Counted from the first letter of the stretch, positions 34,601 to 48,949 are shown. The stretch: DNA of 64,000 bases from Archilochus colubris (GCA_023079485.1 CM041083.1:57251847-57315846), one strand, 5' to 3'. The notes: generated from the letters alone by a model not told the origin. Numbers and translations are program-made.

Positions 34601-37107
34601 TGTCTTTTAGGTGGGCATGGACAGGGGATGGGAGCAACTGCTGTGCTTTTGAATCTGACCTGTGGCAGAGCAAAGGATCCCTGGAAGCTGCCTTGTCAAC
34701 CCTAATAACATGAGGGTTGTTCCCTTGAATGTGGTTCTGGGAGAATTACTACTGACTTGGTCTCAGGAGGCCAAAAGAACATCTCCCAGTAATAGTATAA
34801 AAAGGGGGAGCATTTTTTTTCATTAATTTTTGCTATTTTTGTTAAATCATTTTCATTGATTTCCTGGAGCTAAGCAGAGGAAAATTAACTCAGCTGTATT
34901 ACTTGGTGGTTAGGAGAGATGAGTAGATACACATTCTGATTTGCCAAAAGCATGACTGTTTCTCTTTCTTCTTAAGAGTTGTTCAGCTCTTTTCTAGTGC
35001 TGCTCTTTGCTGCTGCTCTGGTCAGTCTTTTAAGGGCAGGCTCTCTTGTATCTTAATTACCCAATAATCTGGCTGCCTCTGGCTTGCCAGCTTTGTTTTG
35101 TGCTCCTGGCATTATAATTTTTCAGTTATTTGAAGGCACACCATGAGAGTCCCTTAATATAAATTTGTGCTTTGAAGCCAGGTTAAGTTTTTGAAGAGCC
35201 CACAAGATAGTGGCTGTAAAGATAGTGCTTTCTCTCAAATTTCTATTTTTAATCATGTTGCATGATGTTGCATTCACCTTTAGACCATAAATACAATGGT
35301 GCACTTGTAACCTGTTATCTTGTTTGTATTGTTTTCCTAAGGAATTCAGTAGTGATACACATATAATACACTAATTAATCTAGTTTTGTTACATGCTCTA
35401 ACTGAATACTTCAAAATTGCTTGTAGGAGGTGGCAGGGCAAGATGTTTCCTGCGTGGTCATCAGATCCTGTTCCTTTCTGCTTTATGATGAGGAACATAA
35501 ATAATTTCTTGTTTATACAGACAAGATAGCAGCCAGGGGTTGCAATGTAAATGCTGACGGTATGTATGGCCCTGAGAAAAGCAGTTTCTCTTTTCTGAGG
35601 TCAAGGCCTTTCATGCTACTTTGGTTTTGCATACAATGTACAATCAGGCCTGGTGGGGAGGAATGGCTCAGGTTTTAATTGAAAAGAGCACAATCCTGGA
35701 GGATTTTCTCTTTTGTCTATGCTACCTGGACAAAAAATATTTGCCTGGTCCCTGTGTGTGTGATGGCAGGAGCTGACAGCTGCTGCAGCAGCCTGAGGTC
35801 AGCTGGGTTTCTTGCTTGTTGTCACTTCAGACAGGGCAGTGATGAAAGAAGCTGTAAATCAAGCATGTCCCTTTCCTGCTCTGTAGACTGAGATAAAAAA
35901 GCAACACACATCAGCTCTCTTGTTATCTGCTCTTACCTCCCGTATAGGCATTTGTGTGAAGTAAACCCATTTTCCCTTTCCTTCCTCTCCCTGGTGGAGA
36001 GCAGCCTCCCTGCTAACTCCTGTGATGACTGTTCCCTGCTCTGAAGGGACCATCCATCCTTTCCTTGTGTTGGTAACGGGGATTTTTCTGTTGGTGCGGG
36101 GGATTTTCCACATTTGTTAAATACAGACTGTGCCAGCCTCTGACTGTAGCATTGGCTGTCCAGCTCCTGTCCCACTTTGGTGCAGAAATACAGGCTATTT
36201 TGTCACTTGGCACACAGGATGGGGCTACCTGGAGACTCAGGTTTGGGAAGGTGGCAGCCTGACACTGAAAGCATCCCATGCAGTGTGGCACCACTGCTGA
36301 GGGCAGTGTCCTGGTTAGGGGTCCAGGGAGCTGGCTGCAACCTTGCTTGGGGGGAAGCTGCCCTTGTGGCCTGGCCAGTGGTTGAGGTACTGGGCAGTGA
36401 GGGGCTCCAGTGCTGTTGTCCATGCTGTGGTGTTGGGTACTGGTGTGCTGTCAGCATGGGGAGGAAGCCCTGTCTGATGGATTTCACCCTTGACTTTCAG
36501 AAACATCATGCTGGTGTTCCCTGAAGGCTGGATCCCGCATCTTCCCTCCCCTTCACCTGCTGGTGCCTAAGCCACAGAGTGACAAGGGGGTCTGCACACC
36601 CCTGGTGTCCCCAGCAGGGAATTTGCCCTCCTGTAAATACGTGTTACCCAGTGCATCACTGAGTCTGCACTAAATTTTGTCTTGGCCATCCTCCAGCTCC
36701 CTCCCTTGATGTTTTTGTGTCCTGTCCTGGCTGTCTGGCCCATGTATTTCTGGGGCAGTTCTCCTCTGGGGTAATTGTTACATTGGTGCTTATTTAGCTG
36801 ATGAAGCCTCTTGAATCTCCTACTCTTGATTTTTATGGGCTTTAGAAAAATATTTTATTATTGCTTCATGATGTGCCTCTTTCTGTGTCCATCTGGAGTG
36901 GTGAAGAGATCTTGGATCTCTGGTTCGTAGAAGAAACTGAAAATTTTCAACAACTAATATCAAAATACAAATGTGTGTGTGGATTTGGTCCCCGTGAATT
37001 ATTTTTTTTTTAAGATTTGTGTTGATAAAAGTGGAGGAAGTGAGAGCAGGGAATGTGGGAGTGACAGTGACTGTGGGCAAGCATACACCTGCAAGCTGAG
37101 ATCAATT
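34601..37107. other. intergenic, upstream of STAB2
   Basis: About 2.5 kb. The left part is AT-rich. At 35990-36620 the sequence is GC-richer with overlapping short open frames on both strands that resemble no known protein. No exon or repeat family was recognised. Confidence 0.7.
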
Positions 37108-37450
37108 TCTTAGAATCACAGAATCTCCAGAGTTGGAAGTAACCTCTAGAGATCATCTGGTGCAAATCTCCTCCTGTACCACATTACAGAGGATTGCATT
37201 CAGGCAGGTTTTTAATGTCTCCAGAGGAGGAGACTCCACAACCTCTCTGGGCAGCCTGTGCCAGTGCTTTGTCACCCTCATGTTGAGGTGGAACTTCCTG
37301 TGTTCCATCTTGTGCCCACTGCCTCTTGTCCTGTCACTGGGCACTGCTGGAGCCTCCTCCATTTGACATGGAGTAGCCCAGCCAAATCTCTCTGGGGATA
37401 TCCTGGGCACTTGGATGCACCCTGTCTCAGCTGTTTGTCAGCCTCGTGCT
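37108..37450 (-). mobile_element. CR1 LINE fragment, older subfamily
   Basis: Starts TTAGAATCACAGAATCTCCA, then GAGTTGGAAGTAACCTCTAG, AGATCATCTGGTGCAA, CTCTGGGCAGCCTGTGCCAG and CTTGTGCCCACTGCCTCTTG. This is the complement of a CR1 3' end from an older type than the copies at 15624 and 27588. The right boundary is approximate. Confidence 0.85.
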
Positions 37451-38599
37451 TCTGAAAACTTTCAGGTTACAAAGCAGCCCAGTGGAAAAGAGAAGTAAAT
37501 TCCAGTCTCAATGTTCCTACTTTAAGCAGCTGTGAGTTGGTTGCCTTTTTACTTTCTTCATCCACCTACTGCCTCTCTCCAAGTTGCTCTTTCGGTTTCT
37601 GTGTTGAAAAAGTCAACCAGCCAGAAAAAATGTGATGGTTCATTTAGGTAGGTGTTTTTGAGAACTGTTTCGTGCTGCAACTTATTTCAGCTTTACAATG
37701 AGCTGGTTGTTCTTTCTCAGAGCCAGGCATCTGGTACATGAGGTCAGTTGAAAAGTAAATGGAAAACAGTGGAGATAGAGATGTGATGGTTGCAGCTTTC
37801 ACCTTCCTCCGCACAGTTTTGATAACCACATACTTACTTGTATTAAAAAAAAAAAAAATCATTATTGACTACATGATTTGCATTGTGTATTGTTCCCCTG
37901 AACTTTCTGAACATGAAGCTCTCGACTAGAGATCTCTGAGCAGCGTGTGGTGAGTGCTCAGAGACTCATACAAACCTCAGCCATTTCTCAAACAATCGTA
38001 TGACAAAAGCACCATTTCAGAGGAAGAAATACAAAAGAAATATGATAATTATGAAGCAGAGCCCCAACAATCTCTGTAATAAAAGCTAGTACTGCTTCTC
38101 CAGTATACTCCACTTGCAGCTAAGCTCCTCTCCCAGGAGAACAGTCTTGTTAGTGAGGTCTTCGAGAGCATCAGGGGCAGTCTTGAGCTAAATTTAATAT
38201 TCCTACTTAGTACTTTGAAAATAAGCAGCAGAAAATAAATGATTTATTGTTTTTTACTGTATGTGACTTCTGTTTTAGAGCCCATCACAGCAGGGAAACT
38301 GTCCCTGGGGTGTTTGGATATGGTTTGAGGCTTCACATGTCTGAGAAAAGTCACTTTGCTCTTTGTTTGGAAACTGGCTAAAGCACCTTACAGAAGGGTA
38401 GAAAAAGAGAAAATGTGCTCAGAAGAAGAAAGCTTCCTAGGGGGAGGGAGGCTTTGGCTCTGCCAAGAGAAACGTCTGAATGCTAATTGCAGGTGGGAGG
38501 AAGGGGGGCACAAACCATCAAATTGCCTAGGGGGAGGCTTGAGGAAAGGAGGGGGTGGGAGTGGAGGAATATTTGGGAAATACTGCCTTTGATTAACAC
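37451..38599. other. intergenic
   Basis: About 1.1 kb with no recognised gene or element. It has a 13-A run near 37846 and a G-rich patch at 38437-38570. Confidence 0.7.
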
Positions 38600-39300
38600 A
38601 GACTTAATTGGAACATAACAAAGAGATAAAAAAACCCCCACATTTGGCAAGTTAAGTCTTTCCAGTGCCATACATCTGAGGAAGCCAACGGTGGCCCATG
38701 GAGAGTCTGAATGGGCAATGTGGAAAATTCTAGGGGTGTGTAATTTTATCTGTGGGGTTATGACAGCCATCATTTTGAAACATGGTGACTATCAGAACTA
38801 ATTAATTCTCCAAGCCCACAGGATGCATTAAGATAGAGGTGCAGCTGGTATGCTGAGGAATGCATCGCGCCCGGCAGAGGCCATCGCTTTTATCAATGTT
38901 AATGAGGGAGAAGGCACAGACAGCTGATCCAAACCCAAATGAGTTCATGATGCATACAGCTGATGGCAATGCAGACTGCCAGTCAAGGGGTGGTCTTAGC
39001 CATAGATTAGATCCTCATAGTGGCCTCTTCAGCTTTCTTTCTTCCCCCCCTCCTCCCCCTGGCTGCTCCCTCTCCCCCTTTTTTTTTTTTGTTCTCAAAA
39101 GAGTCTTTCAGCTGGTGAAATTGTAAACAAAAGGCATTCTAGCAGAGGCTGTGGCAGAGAGGGCTTTGCTAAGGAGGCATGAGGAGGGTAATGTACGCGG
39201 CACTAACTTGGACAATGTTATTTACTACAGATTTTAAGGGGGTGTTGTGTTAGGTGGGGGAGCTGTAAGGTTATAATTAGTGCCATGCTCTAGAGGGAAT
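38600..39300. promoter_or_regulatory. candidate distal regulatory region
   Basis: This stretch, 4.4-5 kb upstream of the STAB2 start, has motif-dense, low-repeat sequence: AGATAA, TTATCTGTGG, TTATGACAGCC, AACTAATTAATTC, TTTTATCAATGTTAATGAG, ACAGCTGATGGCAATGCA and GGACAATGTTATTTAC. These fit GATA, RUNX, MEIS, homeodomain, E-box and SOX/FOX sites. A pyrimidine tract follows at 39037-39090. The regulatory role is inference only. Confidence 0.3.
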
Positions 39301-42300
39301 AGCAGCAAAATCAGAGGCTGCTCACAGGCCCCTCTGCTACCCTTTCATACTATAATAACATGTTGCTTAAAAAATGAAAGCCATGCTCAAGACATAGGTG
39401 AGGCCCTGAGCCGTGCAGGTCCAGCAGGAATGGGAACGTGTGTTAAGTCCCCGATCTGTGAGAAGCATAAGCTTCAGCTTCAAGATGCCATCTAAAGATA
39501 TCAGAAAATAGGGACAAACAATGGGCTTACACAAGAAGAGAAGGTAGCTCAAGTGGGTCTTGATGGAAATCATCTTGCAAAACTATTTGCAGTTTATAAA
39601 CATCCAGACAGGAAGGAGACTGGGGTTGTTTGCATGTATGTTTTGTACTTCTGCAGTTCTGCTAAGGTTGCAGTGTGTAAGGCAAGATATCAGGAAATCC
39701 TTGAGATTCCAGATTTGTGATGGACAGAAGGATACAGAACACGACTTTCTGGTGCTGTAAATGTTATGCTGATTTCTCCAACCTCCTGGTAGAGAATCAG
39801 GAGAGAGAGTGGCACAGACATTTCAGATCTTAGCTACTGGCTGAGGAAGGACAGAGCATGTTTGGAAACCCCAGATACTATAAGATACGGGAACTGGGGG
39901 AAGTAGCAGAGCCTGTGGAGGTAGTGTGGTGTTAGGAGTACCTGCTGACTTCCTTCTTTGCTCTGGACAATCCAGAGAATTCAATGTAGTTTTGGCCTAT
40001 ATAGAACTTGTATGCTTTCATAGTAATGCTTTTGTTTCGACTAGTCAGACTCAAACAAAGCTTAATATAGTTAATAATTTACTACTAATAGAACTGAATC
40101 GCAGATAATGATGTGTAGCAATCAACCTTTGCTCAGTTTGTTGGGTTTTTTTGTTTTTTTTTTTTTCCTTCCTTTCAAATGCAGTCTTTATGACATTACC
40201 CAAATGTGCATTTTTATTGCTCCAGTGAATTGATTTTAGTCAATTATCTTGTCTAGGAAAAACCTTCTCAATATTTGTTTGAGAAATAAAATACTGCAGA
40301 AGACAAGCTGGCAGAATATCCACAGATAGAATAGCACAATGTTGTCTTCCATTGTTTTCCCTCTGATGATGTACAAACTTGCCATAGTTTACATGGGGCT
40401 ACGGGGATCTGATAGGTGGGTAACACAGGGTGTGTGTGCAACACATCCCTAAGCCATGACCCAAGGGCAACAAGTTGCCCACAGGAACATCTGATATTGC
40501 TGGGAAGAGCTCATCACAGTGCTGCTGGGAGTGTGTTAGCTGGCTAAAGGCCAGCCAAGGTTGCAAACCACTGCCCTAAGAAATTAAGCTGGACTGGGGA
40601 TCAGGGAGCTCAGCCTGGCTGCTTTTTGGTTGCATTGCTTAAAGGTGTAGACAAGATGCTTTTCTATCTGCCTTGTTTACACTTCTCCTTTCTGCCTTCC
40701 TACAGTTTGTCTGCCTTTCACTATGGGTGTGTGTCGGCATCTCAAAAGTGGCACTTGGGATGTGGATAGCTACAGTACAAGAATAAAAAGCAGTTTCTCC
40801 ACTTGCACTCTCCACCTGCACCCTCCCTCCTCTTTCAGTTCAGTGCACACATTATTTTTTTCCTTAAATCTCACCTGCTGCAGCCTCGTGGGGAGAGGAC
40901 AAACAAGGGTGGGCATTCTACGTGGTATCTCCAGGGTCTGTATTGCCTTCTCCTGGGGCTGTTTTGGAGCTCTGAGCCCTGGAATCTTCCCACGGGACCA
41001 CCGGAGGGCAGCAGAGCCCAAGCCACGGTTTCAATCCTACAACCCGCAAGCAGCAGCTCTCAGAGAGGGGCCCCTGAGGTGCCCGCCACCCCAGTGCTGG
41101 GAGGCATGGGTAACCCCAGTGGTACCCAGAGAAAAGGTGCTGAGATGTGAAAGGGTGAACACCTTTATATGACTGAGGTGTACTGATTTCCTAAAAATAG
41201 TCAGAGAGCATGGAATTATGAAGAAATACATAAAATTAAATATAATATATAAATATAAAATTTGTATACAATAAAGACTTAAAAATTTGATTATACAAAG
41301 TGTGGTTATGGAGGTATTAAAATGGTGAGTGGCTTTTATATGACGGAGAAGTCTGGAAACTTTCATCTAGCAGAGAAGACACAGGACACAAGATAGAGGG
41401 GAGAATACTTCTGGATACCTCTAAAAACATACGTTGCCTCTCAAGAACTGAGCCCCCAGGGAACTAGTCCCTGTCTTCTGCTGAGTACATAAGTGTCATA
41501 TACACGCTGGGAATAAAAAATCTGAGTGATTTTAAATACAGAGGTGCATTTACTGAAGTTCTATGCAAAAGAATTCACTTCATACTTTGTATGTCAAAGG
41601 CTAAAGCTCACTGTTTTCTTATTGTGATGAGCTAAACGTGCAGAGAACTTTTCTGATTATACAAAAGATGTGGTAAAATTATTGTACTTTGTGTTAATCA
41701 TACTGGAAAGCTTAAATAAGCATGAAAATGTAAAGTCACTGTTACTAGCAATGAGGTTAGGCTGTGCACTCATGCAGAAAAACCTCTTCAGGGGCTCATA
41801 TATGTGTAGCAGTGCTCTGTACAGAAGGCACTTGGGAAGAAATGTGCAAAGTTTTCATTTAAAAATGTAGGTAAGTTTTATATATGTCCAATATATATTT
41901 ATATAAAATCTGCAGTTTTCAAAATTTTGATGGAAAGTCAGGTATTTAGAAGTATGAAAAGTTCAGAATGAAATGCCATCCCAAGAGGATTATTTAATTT
42001 AGCCATTAGAAGACAGTAGTATGAAGCATTCACCTGAAGACGGGAAAAAAATAGCTTATGTAGGGGTTATAAGTTAGGAACTTCCTCTTTTTTGAGTGCT
42101 TGCCCTGTTTTCAAATTTTAAGAATGTATTTTTTTTTAAGCTTTTGGAGATATAAACAACTAACATTAAAAAAAAAAAAAAAAAGACTTAACCCATCTCT
42201 AAATGGCCCATTAACATAGTTTTTCAAATCCACAGAGGTTATAAGCAACAGAAATTAGATGTGATGATGTAAAACTCAGAGCAGGAACAACACTCACTCT

Positions 42301-45300
42301 TTGGCCCTGCAAACTTTGCAGATGAATCTTTCCTGGCCCTGCCAGTTTTCCAAGACTCTCACCTAGCACTTTATCTGTGATTACAGAATGTATCTTCTTA
42401 TCACTTAGTATAAGCAATGGTATGGGATGTTCACACCATCTTCAGCTTCCTCTACTGGTGCATCATCCAGTGACATTGGACCAGCCAGAATCCGAAAGTC
42501 CCTGCAGTCCCCAGGAGTTGTGCTGTGTGACTGGACAGACACAACAAATGCTGACTGGCTGTGCATAGTTATTTAGGGATAAGAAATTGCATTGTTGAAC
42601 AATGCAGTTCAAACTTCATCTTTTTTGTTTGTTTTTGAAGCTTTGAAATGACATAAAAGCTTCAGGTACCGGTTGGGGAGATAACATTAACACTGAAGAA
42701 GGGTGTGGCATGACCTCATGAACATCACCTTGATCAGTAGCAGTAATATGCTGAGGTAAAATAAATATTAGCTTCTGGTTTGACCTTCTGGGGGAAAGGT
42801 CTCTGCTTGCTACAAGAAGACCAAACAGATAATTAAGGATGTGTCTTGAATATTTTAATGGCAGAAATTCTCTTTTTCTGTCTGGTGTCCAGTTCTACTT
42901 GTCCCACCCCATGAAGAATATAGAAGATTTAGAAGGATCTGAGCAATGATGACGGCAATGATTGGAACATTAGGATGTGATAAATGCCAGTGTGGAGTAG
43001 GTAGAAGACTAGAGGAGATAAAATGAATAGAGATATTATAGAGTATGTAGAGGGGATAAATGGGGAAATCTTATATTTTATTGCAATTTTACGATAAAAG
43101 AATGTTTGAAATGATGATCTGTAAAAATAATGAGAGAGTAATTTCTTTGCACATAAGAGGTTATAAAACTTTTAGTCTCTTCTGCTAGGGCAACTTCTTT
43201 TTTTCTTGTTTCCTAACTGTAGGAAGGTAAAGTGTCATATCTCTTAGGATTTGTGGTTGAGAGGAACTGGATAGAAAACTCTGTTCCTTTGAAGCACTGA
43301 GCTAGAATATGTAAGAAGCAAGTTTTCTTTCATGTAGAAAATACTTCAATTTTTAATAACTTCAGTTTGTTCCAACTCAGGATGTAAGTACTCACAGGCA
43401 GAGCTTCAGTAAATCTTACTGAAGAAAAAATGAAACTGTTCCTCTTTGTCTATCTTGCCTGCTGGGTAAAGCATCTGTCTGGCACACTGGGACTGCTCAG
43501 AGGTGTAGTCTCAAACTCTGCCAGGGAGCAGAAAGTCTTGGAGCAATGCAAGGTATTTAGTGTCTTTTTAGATACCTTTGGATGTTCTGGGCTGGTGAGT
43601 GCCATAGCTGCCTGAAATAGCACCTGGCAGCTACATGGGATATCATGAGGCACCTGAAACAGTCCCAAGCAACTAAAACACACCTTATGGGCATAAGGAC
43701 TGCAAGGAAGCAGAAACCTGAAAGCATTAGGAGTTGCAGAGCTTATGGGTCTGGACCCCGAATGACAATAGATGTCACATTTCTAAGCTCCCATTAGACA
43801 AAATTCCACTGATTTGTTATTTTAAAGACAGATCTCCCTCTTGCTCACTATTTTGTCTTCTGTAGATCCACAATCTGGAAGCACAGGCTACCTGGATGTG
43901 TTGGGAACAGCAGCGTGTAGAAGTGATGTTCTGAAGGAAAATCAAACTGATGACTCAAAACCGGTATCTTCACTCAGAAAAGGTTTTTGGAGCCTAAGTT
44001 TCATATTTGGGATCCATGTTGGGAAATCAATATGATGGGAAAATCACAACTGGTTGTCCATCTGATACGGTCTGCAGTCAGAGAGTAGAGTAGATACTCA
44101 TCTGTTCCCATCAACCAGTGCTGAGTATTTCAAGAGATGTTATGATGCAAGTTTTCTGAGATCCAGCTCTTGCTGGCTTGGCACTCTCAGCTGTGACTGT
44201 TTTTTCAAAAGAGCTCAGTTCCCATTGTGACTATTATGATCAGGTTTTCAAAAGATTTCAGCACATTGAGTGCTGAGACCCTTTGAAAACCTCCTAATAA
44301 TTATTTAGGTGAGTAAATAGCATCTCAGTCTGGTTGTAAAAGCTGACTCTTTCTGAAAATTCTTCTTGCAAAGCGATGTATTTTATCAACCCTAAATTTT
44401 TTTGTTCCTTATATGCAATTTGCCTTTATATATTCTCAGCGTTTGAGATGTTTTATATACAATTTCCACAAAAATAGAATAGTAGAACAGCTATAGGCTG
44501 CACTTGGGTGTACTATCGGTAATTCAGGATTAATGCAATGCAGCCTATTTTCACTCATGGGTCTATCGTGTTAAAACTGGGATGCCATTATTAAGCAAAA
44601 TTTCCAGACTCTGATAAGGAACAAGAGAAGAAATGGTAGAAGAGTGAGGGAGAATTCTTCAGTTATTGTTTTACCTTAAGGCCATAGACTAAGGGGACAG
44701 GAGACTGTACCAGTGACAGTCTTGCACCCAAGGACAGCAGCACTGATCAGCGGTGAAGGTTTTAAGCACTGTGTCCATGAAAAAGTTGGATTAACTAGTT
44801 CCCGTCACAGTGCATCACAGTCAAAATACCCAAATCTGTGTTCTTGGCAAAACTCCTGATTAAAGACCCTATTCTACATTTAACCCTTAAAGAATATGAA
44901 AATAGAAGAACATAGCAACACCACTGTCTAAAATCAAAGGACCGTTTAGTCTGGTCTCTTCTTCCTGACAATGCCCAGTACTTGGTTTCTAGTGCAAGAG
45001 TGGAAGAAACAGACCAAATGTAGAATAATGTTTTTAAAGTAAATCTCTGGATTTCCATCTCTAACCTGTTTAGTATTCTTTCTTTTGCCTTCATATCATT
45101 GTGGCAGTGACTTCAACGATGTTGTAGAACACTATGTGAAAAAACACCTCCTATTATTTCAGACCTCCTGTCAGATACTCTGGATGTGTGTTCCTACATG
45201 CTGGAGGCTGAGAAATAGCTAATACTCTCTTTGTGACTTTGTGAAATTGTATCATACTCCTCCACCTTCTGCCCCCCTTATTTCTTTCCCAGGTACAAGA

Positions 45301-48300
45301 GTTATAGTTCAACCAGTTTCTCCTCATACAGGAGCCTTCCGGACCTCTGACCTGAGTTTTGCCCTTCTGTGAGCTAAAACCTTTTCTAGGTCACCTCTGT
45401 TGCTTCGGTAATGGGATGAGCCAAGCTGCCTACATTATTTAAGATGTTTGCACATCATAGATTTCTACTGCTATACAGCAGTATTTTTCCTGTTTTGTCC
45501 TCAATTCTTAAACTTCCTAGCATTGTATATGCTTTTCTGCCTACTCTTGATGTTTTAGAGAGGGAGACACAAGACTCCCAGAGCTTTTAATGGAGTGCAA
45601 ATACTGATTTAAAGACCATTCTTGGGTTATCATCATTTTTTTCATGTGTGTGGATTAATACATGATTCCATTTGCTGCTTGTTCACCCTGACTTTCTGTG
45701 AAACCGTTTTGCATCTTGGCACTAAATCGAGATTACAATTAACCTCCCTAAATATTTTTGTAACAGGATATGTTTTGTTGCCTCATTATTAACTCCATTT
45801 TCACTTACACTTTTAGCAAAATCATGCATCTCACTTCTCAGTATTTTTCCTTTGATGTGAAAATTAGCAGTCTATTCCTTTTCTTTATTTCCTGTATTTT
45901 GGTCAGTTAATAATCCACTGGAGAAAATTTATTCCATATGCACTTGCTTTCTTTCAGAGGTTTTTGTAAAGGACTATTACAATCTATAGCCTAAAATAGC
46001 TGGGTCATAAATGGATAGAGCTCTGATGAAGTTGGGGATCTACACTTCTAGGAAGAGCAGACTGTCTGCCTTAAAGAATTCACAAATATTTAATAATCTA
46101 TTGCAATCTATTTTCTATAGGAAAATCTATTATCTCATTTTCTTGGCCAAGATGCCTCAGCTGTGTAATCAACTTGCCAAGAAAGCTTTGTATTTCATCT
46201 ATCATTTCTGTATCCAAAAGCAAGATGTTGGTGCAGACTTATACTCCCACTTATTTTTATTCTTTGAGGCAGAGAAATTAAAAATGTTTGGTCCCTTACC
46301 ACTCATGCAGAACTAAAAATAATATCATAAAATGGAATATTTATTATTTTTGCTTAAAGTTAAGAGTATGTAAAGTATATTTAGTTGCTTTTTAGCCTGT
46401 CTAGTGAACAGCATATTGCTTTATCCTTTGAAAGCAAAGGTTGCACAATAGAATTACAGTATTATTTTGAGCAGTCTTTGAATAATTTGTTTTTTTGACT
46501 GGCTTACTGCTATAACCTCATACTGTCCCTGGTGTAATGTCTTATATTGGTTGGAAATTAGATACCTGCACAGAGCTGCAAACATCATCTGCAGAACATG
46601 AAATAGAAAATCTCAAATGTATCTGGAGTCGGGATGCCCTATATATTACATAGAAGGAAGAGTGCTTTGAGACATAACATTGTGAAAGTTGTATTTTCTT
46701 CTTTCTATTATTTAAACCACTTGAGCTTGTCTCTCAAACTTAATAACACCATGAAATTCCCTTGGTGAATCTACAGTTTATGATACCAGGGAGGGTGTAT
46801 TTTATTCTCTATTTCCTAAATTATTATTTGTCAGCAAGTGATACAGATTGCTTTTCTGTAATTACCTTCCATGTGATAGATGCACTGAGATGTTTTTTCT
46901 CTTAGACTCTTGGTCAGACAGTGTCCTTCTAAAATCTCTCTCATTCTGGTTGTTGATGACCTCAGAAAGGGATTGAATTTTGTTCTCTTTACTGAGTTAA
47001 TGATTAGGAAGTGACCAGACTTACAGCCATATCAATTAAACACTCAGATGAGTGCAGCTGAAGACATGGATATTTGGGATCACCAAGCATTGGGATCTCT
47101 CCATGTAGTAGAAACAGCAATAGCCCCAGAAGCACCACACGTGTCTGTTCCAGTGTGTACCCAAGTTTTGTCACAAGACCTGGGAAGTCCCTTGCTCACT
47201 TGGTCTGCAGATGACTGGTAACGCTGCCAGCCTGGCAGGACTGAAGCAAAGCCTGGAAAGGGATGAAGCATCCTTTCATGAGCCTGTTGCAGGCTTGAGT
47301 AACCTGATGTAGAGATGAAGAAATCTCTCTCTGTCCTTCATAAATCCTTGCCAGCTCTGTATTGGTAGATGTGCTATGTTATTATCCTGTTGTTCTTAAT
47401 GATATTGCAGTCCTTGCCTGTCACCAAACAGCTCTTCCCCACTTGTAGTGTAAGCTACTGTAGGCAGTGTGGTCTGTGCCCAGTTAAGGGTGTACCTGGT
47501 TTGTGGATGATGTATATACTTTAATTTGCATGTGCCAGAGGTTGTGCTGGTACCAATTGATGTTTGACTTGACCATCCTAATTGTCAGAGCGCTCAGTCA
47601 AGAAATTGGAGATTTGATCTCTTTGGCTATTTTTCAGTTGTCTCTCTGCTGCAAAACATGTCACCAGCCCAGGGACAGGGCATGTTGCCATACTGGAAAA
47701 GTGTGGTCCTGCACCTCTGTAACTGTCTAGTGAAATGCACTGCTTTCTCTAAGCCCCAAATAAAATTTATGGGAAAAATAACATTTTTAATGAAATATTT
47801 TTCTCTTTTAGAAGTTGAAGCATAATTAAGATTTTTCATTAAAACTTTCATATTATGCTAGTTGTCCACAAGTATTAGTTTAAATATTTTTCCTTTTTCT
47901 ATTACAAACACTGACCATTATGAGTTCTGACATGAACATAGACAACAGCATAGGTTTAGCTTTTACTGATATATTAAAATTTAATTGCCATAATGCACTG
48001 TGTTAATATTCATCTGTCTGTCAAAGTGTTTGCATAAAAATGAAGTCTTACAGAATCCTTTCTAGTAGAGATTAATGAGGTTAGGTCTCTCTATTTACAC
48101 ATAGTCAAGTGATAACTGATGACAAAAATGGTAGCTAGTACCTCAGTAATAAAGGCAGTAATGTGGGAGGAATAGGTTGTTTGCTTTGTGTGTGGTTGGC
48201 CTAGAGATGTCATGGGTGGAACTACAAAAATATTGAGTGTTGGATACATTCCCCTTAAAATCAATGGTAAAACAAAAAGCTACACAGTGCTGTGATGCAG

Positions 48301-48949
48301 CACAGGATGGATCTGGAAAGAAATCCTATTGAAAACTTACATGCTTTTATTTCCCTACAGCCCTTTTTGCAGCTAGACTCTTTAGAAACCTCAGGTTTCC
48401 TCAACTGGACCAAAGCTACTGACTGTGATTTCATCCCTGGCTAAATATTCTTTATTAAACTTCTCTTTTTTATATATAGAGATATTAAAACATGTCAATA
48501 ATGTGATGGGTAAAACACGGTTTACACTTTGCTGAATGAGAGGTCCAGTGGCACTATTGCTTCCTCTTGAGTGACAGAGTTATGTGTTTTGGCATTAAGG
48601 TTGTCAAATTCATACTCCGGCAACCTGTGTGGTATGAACCACTGTAAATCCCTCTCTAAACTTTCATTTCAAAAGAAGTACTGAGTCTGTCCATAAAAGT
48701 TAACATTCTGTTTTCCCTAGAGATGAATTACCCTAACATTTGATAAACACAGTGTGCCATAAGAGGGTATATCAGCCACTGTTATCGAAAGTTAATTTTC
48801 TAGACTAAATATTCATTTGGATCATTAGAGCTATTAAATACTGCGTTAGTATTTAAGGAGCTGGCTCTGCCTGAGTGCTAGAAGGAGCCTGAAAAGAATC
48901 ATATCCTGTCAAGATAAATGATTGAACTGTTCAATGAACTCTTTGACTG
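39301..48949. other. intergenic, no gene recognised
   Basis: About 9.6 kb. Open frames are short and unsupported by splice or coding signals. It includes AT-rich DNA at 41225-41295, an A17 run at 42168-42184, and a weak internal duplication at 44201-44270. Old decayed transposon sequence is likely in places (for example 45120-45740) but I could not name it. Confidence 0.65.
42168..42184. repeat. poly(A) tract, 17 bp
   Basis: Seventeen consecutive A. No retroposon body was recognised next to it. Confidence 0.9.

Noticed and set aside
36013..36423. 136-codon minus-strand open frame, Pro/Gln-rich
   Set aside because: It lies in a GC-rich patch where all six frames are long, and shows no family resemblance.
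40723..41172. 149-codon plus-strand open frame in GC-richer intergenic DNA
   Set aside because: Overlapping open frames of similar length occur in other frames and on the other strand. No domain, signal or homologue is recognisable.
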